The notes below the pieces were generated by a model. It worked only from the letters and a program-made list of their open reading frames with translations, had not been told where the DNA came from and ran no database searches. The translations under genes and the position numbers were made by a program. From Rhizobium sp. NFR03 (GTDB lineage: Bacteria > Pseudomonadota > Alphaproteobacteria > Rhizobiales > Rhizobiaceae), in the NCBI RefSeq assembly GCF_900111275.1, contig NZ_FOGR01000003.1:248001-312000 (forward strand): a DNA stretch of 64,000 bases. Direction: 5' to 3'. Positions 27,340 to 37,021 of this stretch are shown here, piece after piece (the stretch's first letter is position 1; the number at the start of each line of letters is the position of its first letter).

Positions 27340-27446
27340 GATAAAGCATTTCCAGCCGAAGCGGGATCGCTTCGGCGTCGGACAATGCGGAAAAAACAAG
27401 AGGATAGAGTATGTCCGGTGAACCCGTGTTCACCGGACATACTCTA
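27340..27446. repeat. RIME-like intergenic mosaic element
   Basis: About 107 bases with two palindromes. The first spans 27346-27388 and has a perfect 9-bp core (27355-27363 with 27368-27376). The second is a perfect 19-bp stem (27405-27423 with 27428-27446, loop CCGT). Size, two-palindrome layout and position between convergent genes match the RIME1 class of Rhizobium-specific intergenic mosaic elements. It may also act as a transcript end for both neighbours. Confidence 0.7.
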
Positions 27447-27479
27447 GGTGGCGGCCGCGCTAATACGCGGCCACCCTGA

Positions 27480-28611
27480 TCAGTTCAGATCATCGACAGC
27501 AGCGTCGGCGCCACCATTCACGCGGTGTGCGAGCGCTGCTTCCATGAAGTCGTTCAGCTCCCCATCGAGCACGTCAGACGGTGCCGTGCTCTCCACGCCG
27601 GTCCGAAGGTCTTTCACCAGCTGATATGGCTGGAGGACATAGGAGCGGATCTGGTGACCCCAGCCGATCTCGGTCTTAGAGGCCGCTTCCGCGTTGGCAG
27701 CTTCCTCGCGCTTCTTCAGTTCCGACTCGTAGAGCCGGGCGCGCAGCATGTCCCAGGCCTTGGCCTTGTTCTTGTGCTGCGAGCGCTCCTGCTGGCACTG
27801 AACGACAATACCTGACGGCATGTGGGTGATACGGACGGCCGAGTCGGTCGTGTTGACGTGCTGCCCACCGGCACCCGACGACCTGTAGGTGTCGATGCGG
27901 CAATCGCTCTCGTTGATGTCGATCTGGATCGAATCATCCACCACTGGGTACACCCAGACTGAGGAGAACGACGTGTGGCGGCGGGCGTTGCTGTCGTAGG
28001 GCGAAATGCGCACGAGGCGGTGAACGCCCGACTCCGTCTTCATCCATCCATAGGCGTTGTGGCCCTTGACGAGAAGCGTCGCGGACTTGATGCCCGCTTC
28101 TTCACCGTCATGGATTTCCATGAGTTCGACCTTGTAGCCCTGACGCTCCGCCCAGCGCGTGTACATGCGCAGCAGCATGTTCGCCCAGTCCTGGCTCTCC
28201 GTGCCGCCGGCACCAGAATGCACTTCAAGGTAGGTGTCGTTGCTGTCGGCTTCCCCCGAAAGCATGGCTTCCACCTGACGTCGCGCTGCCTCGGTGCGCA
28301 GGCCCTTCAGCGTGTCTTCGGCATCGCGGATGATATCGGCATCACCCTCTTCCTCGCCGAGTTCGATCAGTTCGATGCAGTCCTTCAGTTGCTGCTCGAA
28401 GGAGCGCACGCTGTTGATGCCCTCATCAAGGCTCTGGCGCTCGCGCATCAGCTTCTGGGCTTCTGCCGCATCGTTCCACAGGGTGGGATCTTCGGCCTTG
28501 TTATTTAACCAGTCCAGTCGTCTTACCGCCTGATCCCAGTCAAAGATGCCTCCTCAGCAGGCTTACGGCCTGCTTGATTTCGTCGACGATGTTCTCGATT
28601 TCGTTGCGCAT
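27480..28611 (-). CDS. prfB: Peptide chain release factor 2 (programmed +1 frameshift)
   Basis: RF2 reads UAA and UGA stops. Codons 1-23 run from ATG at 28611 to CTT; codon 24 is an in-frame TGA (28542-28540). Slipping +1 on CTTTGAC gives GAC and continues to 27480, about 376 residues in total. AGGAGG lies three bases before the CTT, as in the classic prfB autoregulatory frameshift. The GGQ peptidyl-hydrolysis motif (GAGGQHVN) is present. The stop-recognition tripeptide, SPF in enterobacteria, reads SPY here ([11 protein letters not shown]). It lies about 95 bases after mrcA. Confidence 0.95.
28539..28556 (-). promoter_or_regulatory. prfB programmed frameshift site
   Basis: Minus strand: an internal Shine-Dalgarno AGGAGG, three bases, then CTTTGAC. 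The slippery CTT, the in-frame TGA and C as the following base match the known RF2 feedback site: low RF2 gives more frameshifting and more RF2. Confidence 0.93.
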
Positions 28612-28706
28612 TGTCTCTTTTCTTAATCGTACGGATGATGTGCCCGTGAAATAGCGACGCCCGCCGCCGATGTAAAGGCAGCGGGCGTATCGCGAACGAG
28701 CATTGG

Positions 28707-31160
28707 CTAGAAGAGGCCGTTGGAGCCCGAATTGACGGCCTGATTGGCCTGCGGTGATGTGCGCAGGATCTCTTCCGGCGGCACATAGGCGTCGGCACCG
28801 CCGATGACCGAGAAGGTGGCCGCAGGCCCCGTGCCCGGCTTGAATGCCTCGATGATCGTGTCCGGATCACCCTCGGCCGCTGCCATGCCTGTCTTGCGGT
28901 TGACGGGCACGAGGCTCATGCCTGCCGGCGGAATGAACTTGGTCGGGCGGGTGCCGGCAAGGGCTGCCTGCATGAATTCGTTGAACACGGGCGCCGCGAG
29001 GCTGCCGCCGGTGCCGCCGCGCCCAAGCGGTGCCGGATTGTCGAAGCCGAGATAAAGGCCGGCGACGAGGTCCGGGGTATAACCAACGAACCATGCGTCC
29101 TTCTCGTCGTTGGTCGTGCCGGTCTTGCCGGCCACCGGACGATCGAGTGTGACTTTGCCGGCTGCGGTTCCCCGCTGCACGACGCCTTCCATCATCGAGG
29201 TGATCTGGTAGGCGGTCATCGGGTCGAGCACCTGCTCGCGGTTGTCCGTCAGCGTCGGCTCGTCCTGTTCCTGCCAGTCGGGGGCGTTACAGGTCTCGCA
29301 GGTCCGCTCTTCGTGACGGAAGATCGTCTTGCCGTAGCGGTCCTGGATCCGGTCGATCAGCGACGGCTTGATCTGCTTGCCGCCATTGGCGATGACCGAA
29401 TAGGCCGAAACCATGCGCATGACGGTCGTTTCGCCGGAGCCGAGCGACATGGCGAGCACGGGCAGCATCTTGTCGTAGATGCCGAAGCGTTCGGCATATT
29501 CCGCAACGAGGTTCATGCCCATGTCATTGGCCAACCGCACGGTCATCAGGTTGCGCGACTTTTCGATGCCCAGACGCAGCGTCGATGGGCCGGCCGAACC
29601 GCCGCCATAGTTTTCCGGGCGCCAGACCTGACCACCGGTTACCAGTTCGAATGGCGCGTCGAGAATAACGGAGGCCGGAGTATAGCCATTATCGAGCGCG
29701 GCTGCATAGACGAAAGGCTTGAAGGACGAACCCGGCTGACGCATGGCCTGCGTCGCGCGGTTGAATTCGGACTGCCCGTAGGAGAAGCCGCCCACCATGG
29801 CGAGCACGCGACCGGTCTGGGGGTCCATGGCAACGAGACCGCCTTGAACCTTGGGCGGTTGGCGCAGACGATATTCGCCATCGGTTTCCAGAGGCTCGAC
29901 ATAAACGACGTCGCCCGGACCGACGACCCCTTCCGGCGAGCGCGCCGTGCGGCGGTTGCCCGCCGATGAGCGGTAGGCCCACTGCATGTTCTTCGCCGAG
30001 ATATGGCCCGTGACGCGGTCCGGACCAACCTTGCCGGCGCCGTCCTTGGAAGGCTGGATGCCGATCTCGGCACCCTTTTCGTCCACGGCGAGCACAACGG
30101 CAAGCTTCCACTCCGGCACGTCGGAGAGCGCGTCGAGCTTACCGAGCGCAACACCCCAATCGCCACCGATTTCGATGCTTTTCAGTGGACCATGGAAACC
30201 ACGGCGCTCGTCGTAATTCACGAGACCATCGTGAAGGGCCTTGCGAGCCTCAACCTGGATTTTCGGATCGAGCGATGTGCGGACCGAGAGACCGCCTTCA
30301 TACAATGCGTTGTCGCCGTAGCGCTGGATGATCTGGCGACGGACTTCCTCGGCGAAATAATCGGACGCAAAGAGATGCGAGCCGCCGCGACGCACGGAAA
30401 CGCCCAATGGCTGGGTCTTCGCCTCATCGCCATCCGCCCGTGTCACGTAGCCGTTCTCGACCATGCGGTCGATGACCCAGTTACGGCGCTCGAGGGCTGC
30501 GGCTTCATGACGGAAGGGGTGATAGTTCGACGGCCCCTTCGGCAGGGCTGCGAGATACGCCGTTTCGGCGATCGTCAGTTCCGTCACCGACTTGTCGAAA
30601 TAGGTCAGCGCAGCGCCAGCGATACCGTAGGAGTTCAGGCCGAAGAAAATCTCGTTGAGATAAAGTTCGAGAATACGGTCCTTCGAATAGGCCTGCTCGA
30701 TGCGGAAGGAGAGGATCGCTTCCTTGATCTTGCGATCGATCGTCTGGTCGGCTGAGAGAAGGAAGTTCTTGGCCACCTGCTGTGTGATGGTCGAAGCCCC
30801 TACGGGGCGGCGCCCGGAGCCCATGTTCTGCACGTTGACGAGGATCGCGCGGCCGAGACCCATCAGATCGACGCCGGGATGCTGGTAGAAGTTCTTGTCT
30901 TCAGCCGAGATGAACGCCGCCTTGACGCGATCCGGAATGGCCTGGATCGGCAGGTAAAGACGACGCTCGCGGGCATACTCGGCCATCAGTTCGCCGTTGC
31001 CTGCATGGACGCGTGTGGTGACGGGCGGCGCATAGCTGGCCAGCACCTCGTAATCCGGCAGGTCCTTGTTGAGGTTGCCGAGATACAGTGCCGCTGCCGC
31101 CGCCGCGATGAGGACGAGAAAGGCGCCGGCGCCGAAGAAGTATCCAATCAGTCTGATCAT
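28707..31160 (-). CDS. mrcA: Penicillin-binding protein 1A (bifunctional transglycosylase/transpeptidase)
   Basis: 817 residues from MIRLIGYFFGAGAFLV; the frame extends 20 codons upstream but the family starts here. An N-terminal membrane anchor (about 8-28) is followed by the GT51 domain with catalytic Glu in SAEDKNFYQHPG (about residue 87). The transpeptidase domain has SSFK (about 478-481), SRN (about 535) and KTGT (about 679). It polymerises and cross-links peptidoglycan in the periplasm. It lies downstream of the amidase gene on the same strand. Confidence 0.96.
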   Translation of the reverse strand: MIRLIGYFFGAGAFLVLIAAAAAALYLGNLNKDLPDYEVLASYAPPVTTRVHAGNGELMAEYARERRLYLPIQAIPDRVKAAFISAEDKNFYQHPGVDLMGLGRAILVNVQNMGSGRRPVGASTITQQVAKNFLLSADQTIDRKIKEAILSFRIEQAYSKDRILELYLNEIFFGLNSYGIAGAALTYFDKSVTELTIAETAYLAALPKGPSNYHPFRHEAAALERRNWVIDRMVENGYVTRADGDEAKTQPLGVSVRRGGSHLFASDYFAEEVRRQIIQRYGDNALYEGGLSVRTSLDPKIQVEARKALHDGLVNYDERRGFHGPLKSIEIGGDWGVALGKLDALSDVPEWKLAVVLAVDEKGAEIGIQPSKDGAGKVGPDRVTGHISAKNMQWAYRSSAGNRRTARSPEGVVGPGDVVYVEPLETDGEYRLRQPPKVQGGLVAMDPQTGRVLAMVGGFSYGQSEFNRATQAMRQPGSSFKPFVYAAALDNGYTPASVILDAPFELVTGGQVWRPENYGGGSAGPSTLRLGIEKSRNLMTVRLANDMGMNLVAEYAERFGIYDKMLPVLAMSLGSGETTVMRMVSAYSVIANGGKQIKPSLIDRIQDRYGKTIFRHEERTCETCNAPDWQEQDEPTLTDNREQVLDPMTAYQITSMMEGVVQRGTAAGKVTLDRPVAGKTGTTNDEKDAWFVGYTPDLVAGLYLGFDNPAPLGRGGTGGSLAAPVFNEFMQAALAGTRPTKFIPPAGMSLVPVNRKTGMAAAEGDPDTIIEAFKPGTGPAATFSVIGGADAYVPPEEILRTSPQANQAVNSGSNGLF

Positions 31161-31633
31161 CGGTTGGCTACCGGTCCCTTCGTCGTCGCTATCAAATGAA
31201 AGGCTGCGATCCCGCCGCATCTTTCAGCATGTCGTCACCCACGGCGTCGCGCGCTGCGATGTTCATCACCGTAGAATTCCAGCCTACCCGCACCTGTCGT
31301 AGCATGGTTTGCCGGAAATGCTCGAACCGGAACGACACCATATCCGTGTCGCCCGCGATACATCCGTTCGGCTCTCCTGACGGGGCAACACGAGCCCTCC
31401 AGCGATTCCCAAACGGTCATTTTCAGTCTAGGGGATAGCGACGGGAATGTGAGGAAAATAGGGCTTCTGGTAGAGTTTAACCCCGTCAACGTGCGGAAGC
31501 CACCGCGCCTGTGGCCCGGGCGACACGAAATACTTCACGTGATCCTTAATTTTAAGGGTTTTTGATATGTGGCTTCCGCCTGAGCTTGATTGACGCATCC
31601 GCCTTGGAGATGCCCGACCTCTGTCCGGCTCGG
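31161..31633. other. Intergenic region between the amidase gene and mrcA
   Basis: 473 bases with no convincing gene. It should hold the mrcA promoter on the minus strand; I could not pick a clear one. A CCTTAA-TT-TTAAGG palindrome at 31545-31558 has a T-run only on the plus strand, where no gene ends. Confidence 0.5.
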
Positions 31634-32932
31634 TTAGCCGCCATCCGCAACGGCGCCGCCGCGGTAGCGCTTGACAGCTGCGGCGATACGCTCAGAGACC
31701 TTCTTGCGCCATGCCGGATCGACCAGCAGCTTCTCATCCTCCTTGTTGGACATGAAGCCGAGTTCAAGCAGGATCGACGGCACATCCGCAGCACGCAGCA
31801 CCTGAAAGCCGGCAAAACGGTGGGGATTGTTGATCAGGTTGATCTGCCCCTCGAAGGACGCGATGATGGACCGTGCGAGATTGACCGAAAAGGCCTGGGT
31901 CTCGCGTCGCGTCAGGTCGATGAGAATATCCGCCACCTCGGCCGGCTCGTCGGCCAGCGGCACACCCGCAAGCTGGTCCGAGAGATTCTCGCGCTCGGCG
32001 AGGCTGGCCGCCAGATGGTCGGAGGCCTTGTCCGATATCGTATAAACGGTCGCTCCGCGGATATCGTGCTGCTTCAGCGTGTCCGCATGCAGTGAAATGA
32101 ACAGTTTCGCCTGCTTCTGGCGGGCGATGAGCACGCGCTCCGAAAGCGACAGGAACTCATCCTCGTCGCGCGTCAGCACCGCCTTGATTCCCGGTTCGCG
32201 GTTCAGTGTGTCCGCCAGTTCCCTCGCGAATGCGAGCGTAACGGCCTTTTCTTCCATCTTGGTGTCGACGCCGATCGCGCCGGTATCGATACCGCCATGG
32301 CCTGCATCGACCGCGATGATGAAGTCGGTGGAGGCCGGTGCGGGTTCATCGACTCTCCCCGCCTTGGTCAACGCAACGCTGCCTGTCCAGGTCTGCTCGG
32401 TCAGAAGTCCGGCAAAGCGCTTCTTATCGACGCGCTCGGCATCCAGCACGAGGCGAAAGCTCTTGCCGCCATCGTCGGTCTTCACGTCTGCAACGGTGAT
32501 CTCGACGGGTTTCGTCGCGGTGAGCACGATGCGGGCGCTGCTTGCGCCCATGGCACCGAAGCGGATGTCCTTGAAAAGGCCCCTCGCCTGTGCGTCTTCC
32601 GGTTTCACGCCAAACGACGTTTCAGGGAGATCGACGATGACGCGCGGCGGATTATCGACATAGTGGACGAAGATGTCGGGCTTCCGGTCGAAATCGACGA
32701 CGACACGCGTGCGGGCATCGTCACCGGCAATGCGCATGCCGTAAGCCAGCAGCGGACCCTGCCCGCCGACCGGCTCTGCCTGAACAGCACCGGCCGTTCC
32801 CCATATGAAGACAAAGCTGGAAACCAGCGCGAGGAACGAGGACGCGATGTGAGAATGCGGTCGTCTGCCAGCCGGGGCTCGCCCTGCCGCGCACTGTCCG
32901 CTCGCCCCCTGCCCCGTCTTTCGCTGCAACAT
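31634..32932 (-). CDS. amiC: N-acetylmuramoyl-L-alanine amidase with AMIN domain
   Basis: 432 residues from MLQRKTG, with GAGGAG four bases upstream. A long basic N-terminus precedes a signal helix (about 35-52, cleaved after VQA). The AMIN domain (about 60-170) targets the enzyme to peptidoglycan or the division site. The Amidase_3 domain has zinc and catalytic motifs DAGHGG, SLHAD and LELGF. It splits the peptide from murein glycan strands during daughter-cell separation. It is divergent from rne and upstream of mrcA. Confidence 0.92.
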   Translation of the reverse strand: MLQRKTGQGASGQCAAGRAPAGRRPHSHIASSFLALVSSFVFIWGTAGAVQAEPVGGQGPLLAYGMRIAGDDARTRVVVDFDRKPDIFVHYVDNPPRVIVDLPETSFGVKPEDAQARGLFKDIRFGAMGASSARIVLTATKPVEITVADVKTDDGGKSFRLVLDAERVDKKRFAGLLTEQTWTGSVALTKAGRVDEPAPASTDFIIAVDAGHGGIDTGAIGVDTKMEEKAVTLAFARELADTLNREPGIKAVLTRDEDEFLSLSERVLIARQKQAKLFISLHADTLKQHDIRGATVYTISDKASDHLAASLAERENLSDQLAGVPLADEPAEVADILIDLTRRETQAFSVNLARSIIASFEGQINLINNPHRFAGFQVLRAADVPSILLELGFMSNKEDEKLLVDPAWRKKVSERIAAAVKRYRGGAVADGG

Positions 32933-33654
32933 TTTCTCCTCGCGACAAACCCGACGTGTGCCAACGGCTGACAAACACTTCGCTACGCCGCCTTACAATG
33001 CGTTCGATCCGCATCCTTGCCGCAGTGAGGTTAATCAAATCTTACCGGCGGGTATGGCCAACGCGGCGTCTCTCGACCGGCACGACATCGCTGCGCCAAA
33101 ACGAGACAAGCAATTCCATCAATATTAAGGCGCAAGGGCTTTTCTCTTGCCATTGTGACATGAAAACCATAAACGTAGCAGAGGTAAAAAGTGTTGACGG
33201 GATAGATTCCACGACCGGGCAGCCAAGGGCAAAATCCTGGCGCCAGAGCATGATCGGAAAGCGGACTACGCGCTTCCGGCCGTCATGTCCTCGCAGCAAG
33301 CGTGTTTCATCCGCCGTCGCTTCGCTTTTCACCGCATTCCGAATCGAGAACAATCCGGCGGTGGCCGGAAGATACGGTGTCTGACACCACGCCCCGCAAA
33401 GGGCACACTCATCGGGCCAAAAGGCCTATGACTTTGGCATTCCTTGTTTGGTATCTCATGTTGACGCAGCAGGCTCGGTCAGAAGCGGAAAGCACCGGAA
33501 ACGGAACGCTTGCCTCTGCCGTCCGGCTGCTTGCCCATGGCTGGTATCCATCGGGAATTTATCTATCCGGCGACCGCCGTGACCTGCGTGGGGAACCGCC
33601 TCCGGGACGTCCTTTTCCTGCCCTGTCACGCTCACGCCGAGGAGCACAACCTAC
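32933..33654. other. Long divergent intergenic region between amiC and rne
   Basis: 722 bases. It holds a candidate rne promoter (33147-33175), a possible CtrA-like half-site pair (33031-33045), and an imperfect palindrome about 33243-33292 (CATGA...GGAAAGCG and GCGCTTCC...TCATG) that may be a worn intergenic repeat. The plus-strand part downstream of 33180 would be a leader of about 470 bases for rne. Short frames in it lack ribosome binding sites. Confidence 0.55.
33147..33175 (+). promoter_or_regulatory. Candidate rne promoter
   Basis: TTGCCA (33147-33152), a 17-base spacer and TAAACG (33170-33175). It implies a leader of about 470 bases, consistent with the long autoregulatory rne leaders known elsewhere. 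Confidence 0.4.
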
Positions 33655-36600
33655 ATGGCAGAGAAAATGCTTATCGACGCGTCTCACGCTGAGGAGACGC
33701 GGGTCGTTGTCGTACGTGGCAACCGCATAGAAGAATTCGACTTCGAGTCGGAACACAAGAAACAGATCCGCGGAAACATCTACCTGGCGAAGGTAACGCG
33801 CGTCGAACCCTCGCTTCAGGCCGCGTTCGTCGATTACGGCGGCAATCGCCACGGCTTTCTGGCCTTCGCCGAAATTCACCCCGATTATTACCAGATCCCG
33901 CTGGCCGACCGTCAGGCGCTGCTGCGCGCAGAGGCCGAAGAAGCCCGTCGCGATGACGATATCGAGCATGTCGAGACTGGCACGGACCTCGACTCCGACG
34001 ACGACGCATCCGAAGGCGAGGTTGCGGATGACGCAGAAGAGGCGTTGCCTTCTGCCGAACTGGATGCCGCACCTTCCGACGTAGAGACGCCTGCAGACGT
34101 TGATGTTGCAGAGACGGCTGCTGCCGACTTCGTCGTGTCCGACGTCGCTGATGGCGCTGCCGCCGATGCCGTCGAAGGCGTTGTGCCGAGCGAAGGTCCC
34201 GTGGAAACGATCGCTGCCGAACCGGCTGCCGTGGAAGAGGCTCCCAAGGCGAAGCCGAAGCGCGCACGCCGCTCCAAGAAGGCGATTGCTGCGGAGGCCG
34301 CCGAGGCGGAAGCTGCTGCCGGAGACGTTTCGGGCGCTGATGGCGTTGATGACGACAGCGCAAACGCGGACGAAACCGACGAAGGCCGCGGCCCGAACGG
34401 CGAGATGGCCGCAATGGTCGATGCCGACACGATTTCCGAAGCGCCGAGCCGCCGCCGTGGCCATGACGACGACGATGACGACGGTCATCACGAGGAAAAG
34501 GAAGTCATCGAATCGGTTGGCGCCGAAGACGCGATGGAAGAAGTGCCGGACCGGAAGGAACGCCGTCCCCGCAAGCAGTATCGCATCCAGGAAGTCATCA
34601 AGCGCCGTCAGATCCTGCTCGTGCAGGTGGCTAAGGAAGAACGCGGCAACAAGGGCGCGGCGCTCACGACCTATCTCTCGCTGGCCGGCCGCTATTCGGT
34701 GCTGATGCCGAACACGGCGCGTGGCGGCGGGATTTCCCGCAAGATCACCAACCTGCCGGACCGCAAGCGCCTGAAGGAAATCGCCCGCGCGCTCGACGTT
34801 CCCCAGGGCATGGGCGTCATCCTGCGCACGGCCGGCGCAAACCGCACCAAGGTCGAGGTCAAGCGCGACTTCGAATATCTGATGCGCCTCTGGGAAAACG
34901 TGCGCACGCTGACGCTGGCCTCAACGGCGCCTTGCCTCGTCTATGAAGAGGGCTCGCTGATCAAGCGGTCGATCCGCGATCTTTACAACAAGGATATCAG
35001 CGAGATCGTCGTTTCCGGCGAAGAAGGCTATCGCGAAGCGAAGGCCTTCATGAAGATGCTGATGCCGAGCCACGCCAAGGTGGTTCAGCCTTATCGCGAC
35101 GTGCATCCGATCTTCTCGCGCTCCGGTATCGAAGCACAGCTCGACCGCATGCTGCAGCCGCAGGTGACGTTGAAGTCCGGTGGCTACATCATCATCAACC
35201 AGACGGAAGCGCTGGTCGCCATCGACGTCAACTCGGGCCGGTCGACCCGTGAGCATTCGATCGAGGACACGGCGCTCCAGACGAACCTGGAAGCCGCCGA
35301 AGAGGTTGCCCGCCAGCTTCGCCTGCGCGACCTTGCCGGTCTCGTCGTCGTCGACTTCATCGACATGGAAGAAAAGCGCAACAATCGCGCCGTCGAGAAG
35401 CGTCTGAAGGACCATCTGAAGAACGATCGCGCTCGCATTCAGGTCGGCCGCATCTCGCATTTCGGCCTTCTGGAAATGTCGCGCCAGCGCATTCGCGCTT
35501 CGGTGCTCGAGTCGACCACGCAGGTCTGCCCGCATTGCGCCGGCACGGGTCATGTGCGGTCGCAGTCGTCGATCGCTCTGCATGTCCTGCGTGGCGTCGA
35601 GGAATATCTCCTCAAGAACACGACGCATGACATCACCGTGCGCGCCACGCCGGAGATCGCGCTCTACCTGCTCAACTACAAACGCTCCACGATCACCGAT
35701 TACGAAGCCCGATTCGGCGTCGCCATCGTCGTGGAAGCGGACGCGCATGTCGGCGCACTGCACTTTGCGATCGATCGCGGCGAAGCCGTGGAGAACCCGG
35801 TCAAGATCGAGCAGCTCCTTCAGTTCGAAGCCCCGGTCGAGGACGAGGATGACGATATCGTCATCGAGGACGAGATCGAGGACGACGAGGAACTGCTGGT
35901 CGAGGCGAAGCCCGAAAAGGCAGAGCGTCCCGAGCGCGCAGAGCGCGACAATGGTGACGACCAGAATGGTCGCAAGCGCAAGCGTCGTCGTCGTCGCCGT
36001 GGCGGCCGTGATGGCGATGCCGAGGCATCCGCCGACGTAGCCGGCTCCGATATCGCTTCGGATGAAGACGCTGACGAGGGTGATGACGAGGACGAAGCAG
36101 ATGATGCCGTCTCCGCGGATCAGACAGACGGCGTCAGCAGCGAAGACCGGCAGAAGCGCAAGCGCCGCCGTCGCGGCAAGCGCGGTGGTCGCCGCAACAA
36201 GGATGGCGAGATCGAAGCCGGTTCTGATGAGGCATCGACCGCGGATGCCGGTGATGCTGGCGCCAGCACCGACGCCCTCTCGCTTGCCGATGTCGTCGAT
36301 GACGCCGGGGACTCGGAAGAGGATGCCGTAGAGGATCAGGCGATTGCTGCGGAAGCAGACGGGCTGGCCGACGACGCTGTTGCCGAAACCGACGATCGTG
36401 GTGAAGCGCCGGTTGCGCGCAAGCGGAGCCGTCGCCGTCGTTCGCCGCAGGATCTGGTAACGGATGTCGCTGCCCAGCCGGTGGCAGACGCTGACGAGGG
36501 TTCGACGGACGAAGCGGCTCAGGCTGCTGTCGAAGCCACTCCGGACGCTGTTGCCAGGGAAACGGCTCCCTCCTCCGAGGAAGCCCGCACAGAAGAGGCG

Positions 36601-36834
36601 TCCGCCTCTCTCGGCGAAAGCGACGAGGCTCATGTGGCCGTCGAGACGGCAGACGAAAGCCCTGCCGACGCGCCGTCCGAAACTTCGGATGACAAGCCGG
36701 CACGCAACAATCGCAATATCGAGACGATTGCCAGCGAACCGCTGGTTCGTTCCTCGGCGGCATCCAGCGATGAGGCGACCGAAGAACCGAAGCCCAAGAA
36801 GGGCGGCTGGTGGCAGAAGCGCGGCTTCCTTTAG
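33655..36834 (+). CDS. rne: Ribonuclease E
   Basis: 1059 residues; GAGGAG lies nine bases before the ATG. It is the endoribonuclease scaffold of the RNA degradosome. The S1 domain begins near residue 38 but is split by an acidic, low-complexity insertion of about 210 residues (roughly 92-300). The catalytic DNase-I-like domain has IDVNSGRS (D524) and VVDFIDM (D567). The zinc-link is CPHC at 625-628. From about residue 729 the protein is disordered, with alternating Asp/Glu-rich and Arg/Lys-rich blocks and a basic C-terminal GGWWQKRGFL. Such a tail supports condensate formation and partner binding in Caulobacter RNase E. Confidence 0.96.
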   Translation: MAEKMLIDASHAEETRVVVVRGNRIEEFDFESEHKKQIRGNIYLAKVTRVEPSLQAAFVDYGGNRHGFLAFAEIHPDYYQIPLADRQALLRAEAEEARRDDDIEHVETGTDLDSDDDASEGEVADDAEEALPSAELDAAPSDVETPADVDVAETAAADFVVSDVADGAAADAVEGVVPSEGPVETIAAEPAAVEEAPKAKPKRARRSKKAIAAEAAEAEAAAGDVSGADGVDDDSANADETDEGRGPNGEMAAMVDADTISEAPSRRRGHDDDDDDGHHEEKEVIESVGAEDAMEEVPDRKERRPRKQYRIQEVIKRRQILLVQVAKEERGNKGAALTTYLSLAGRYSVLMPNTARGGGISRKITNLPDRKRLKEIARALDVPQGMGVILRTAGANRTKVEVKRDFEYLMRLWENVRTLTLASTAPCLVYEEGSLIKRSIRDLYNKDISEIVVSGEEGYREAKAFMKMLMPSHAKVVQPYRDVHPIFSRSGIEAQLDRMLQPQVTLKSGGYIIINQTEALVAIDVNSGRSTREHSIEDTALQTNLEAAEEVARQLRLRDLAGLVVVDFIDMEEKRNNRAVEKRLKDHLKNDRARIQVGRISHFGLLEMSRQRIRASVLESTTQVCPHCAGTGHVRSQSSIALHVLRGVEEYLLKNTTHDITVRATPEIALYLLNYKRSTITDYEARFGVAIVVEADAHVGALHFAIDRGEAVENPVKIEQLLQFEAPVEDEDDDIVIEDEIEDDEELLVEAKPEKAERPERAERDNGDDQNGRKRKRRRRRRGGRDGDAEASADVAGSDIASDEDADEGDDEDEADDAVSADQTDGVSSEDRQKRKRRRRGKRGGRRNKDGEIEAGSDEASTADAGDAGASTDALSLADVVDDAGDSEEDAVEDQAIAAEADGLADDAVAETDDRGEAPVARKRSRRRRSPQDLVTDVAAQPVADADEGSTDEAAQAAVEATPDAVARETAPSSEEARTEEASASLGESDEAHVAVETADESPADAPSETSDDKPARNNRNIETIASEPLVRSSAASSDEATEEPKPKKGGWWQKRGFL

Positions 36835-36855
36835 GCCGCTGATATCTGAATGAAC

Positions 36856-36891
36856 AAAAAGGCCAGCCGGATCGCTCCGGCTGGCCTTTTT
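36856..36891. terminator. Bidirectional terminator between rne and the aminotransferase gene
   Basis: GGCCAGCCGG pairs with CCGGCTGGCC around a six-base loop, flanked by AAAAA and TTTTT, so it works on both strands. It ends rne and could also end the convergent aminotransferase transcript. Confidence 0.92.
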
Positions 36892-37021
36892 CGTTGGTGA
36901 ACAGGAAGATCTGGCATCCTCCTCAACAGAGAATTATGGCAAGGCCCCGCTGTGAACCTCAGATTTCGATTCAACAAGCTGCCGATCTGATTCGGCCACA
37001 TCCTTCAAGCCACTGCTTCCG

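Noticed and set aside
31545-31558. CCTTAA-TT-TTAAGG palindrome with a T-run as a terminator
   Set aside because: The U-tract is on the plus strand, where no gene ends, and the stem is all A/T apart from the outer pairs.
33243-33292. Second RIME element in the rne leader
   Set aside because: Only an imperfect single palindrome is present, with no second stem; I list it as a worn repeat rather than a RIME copy.
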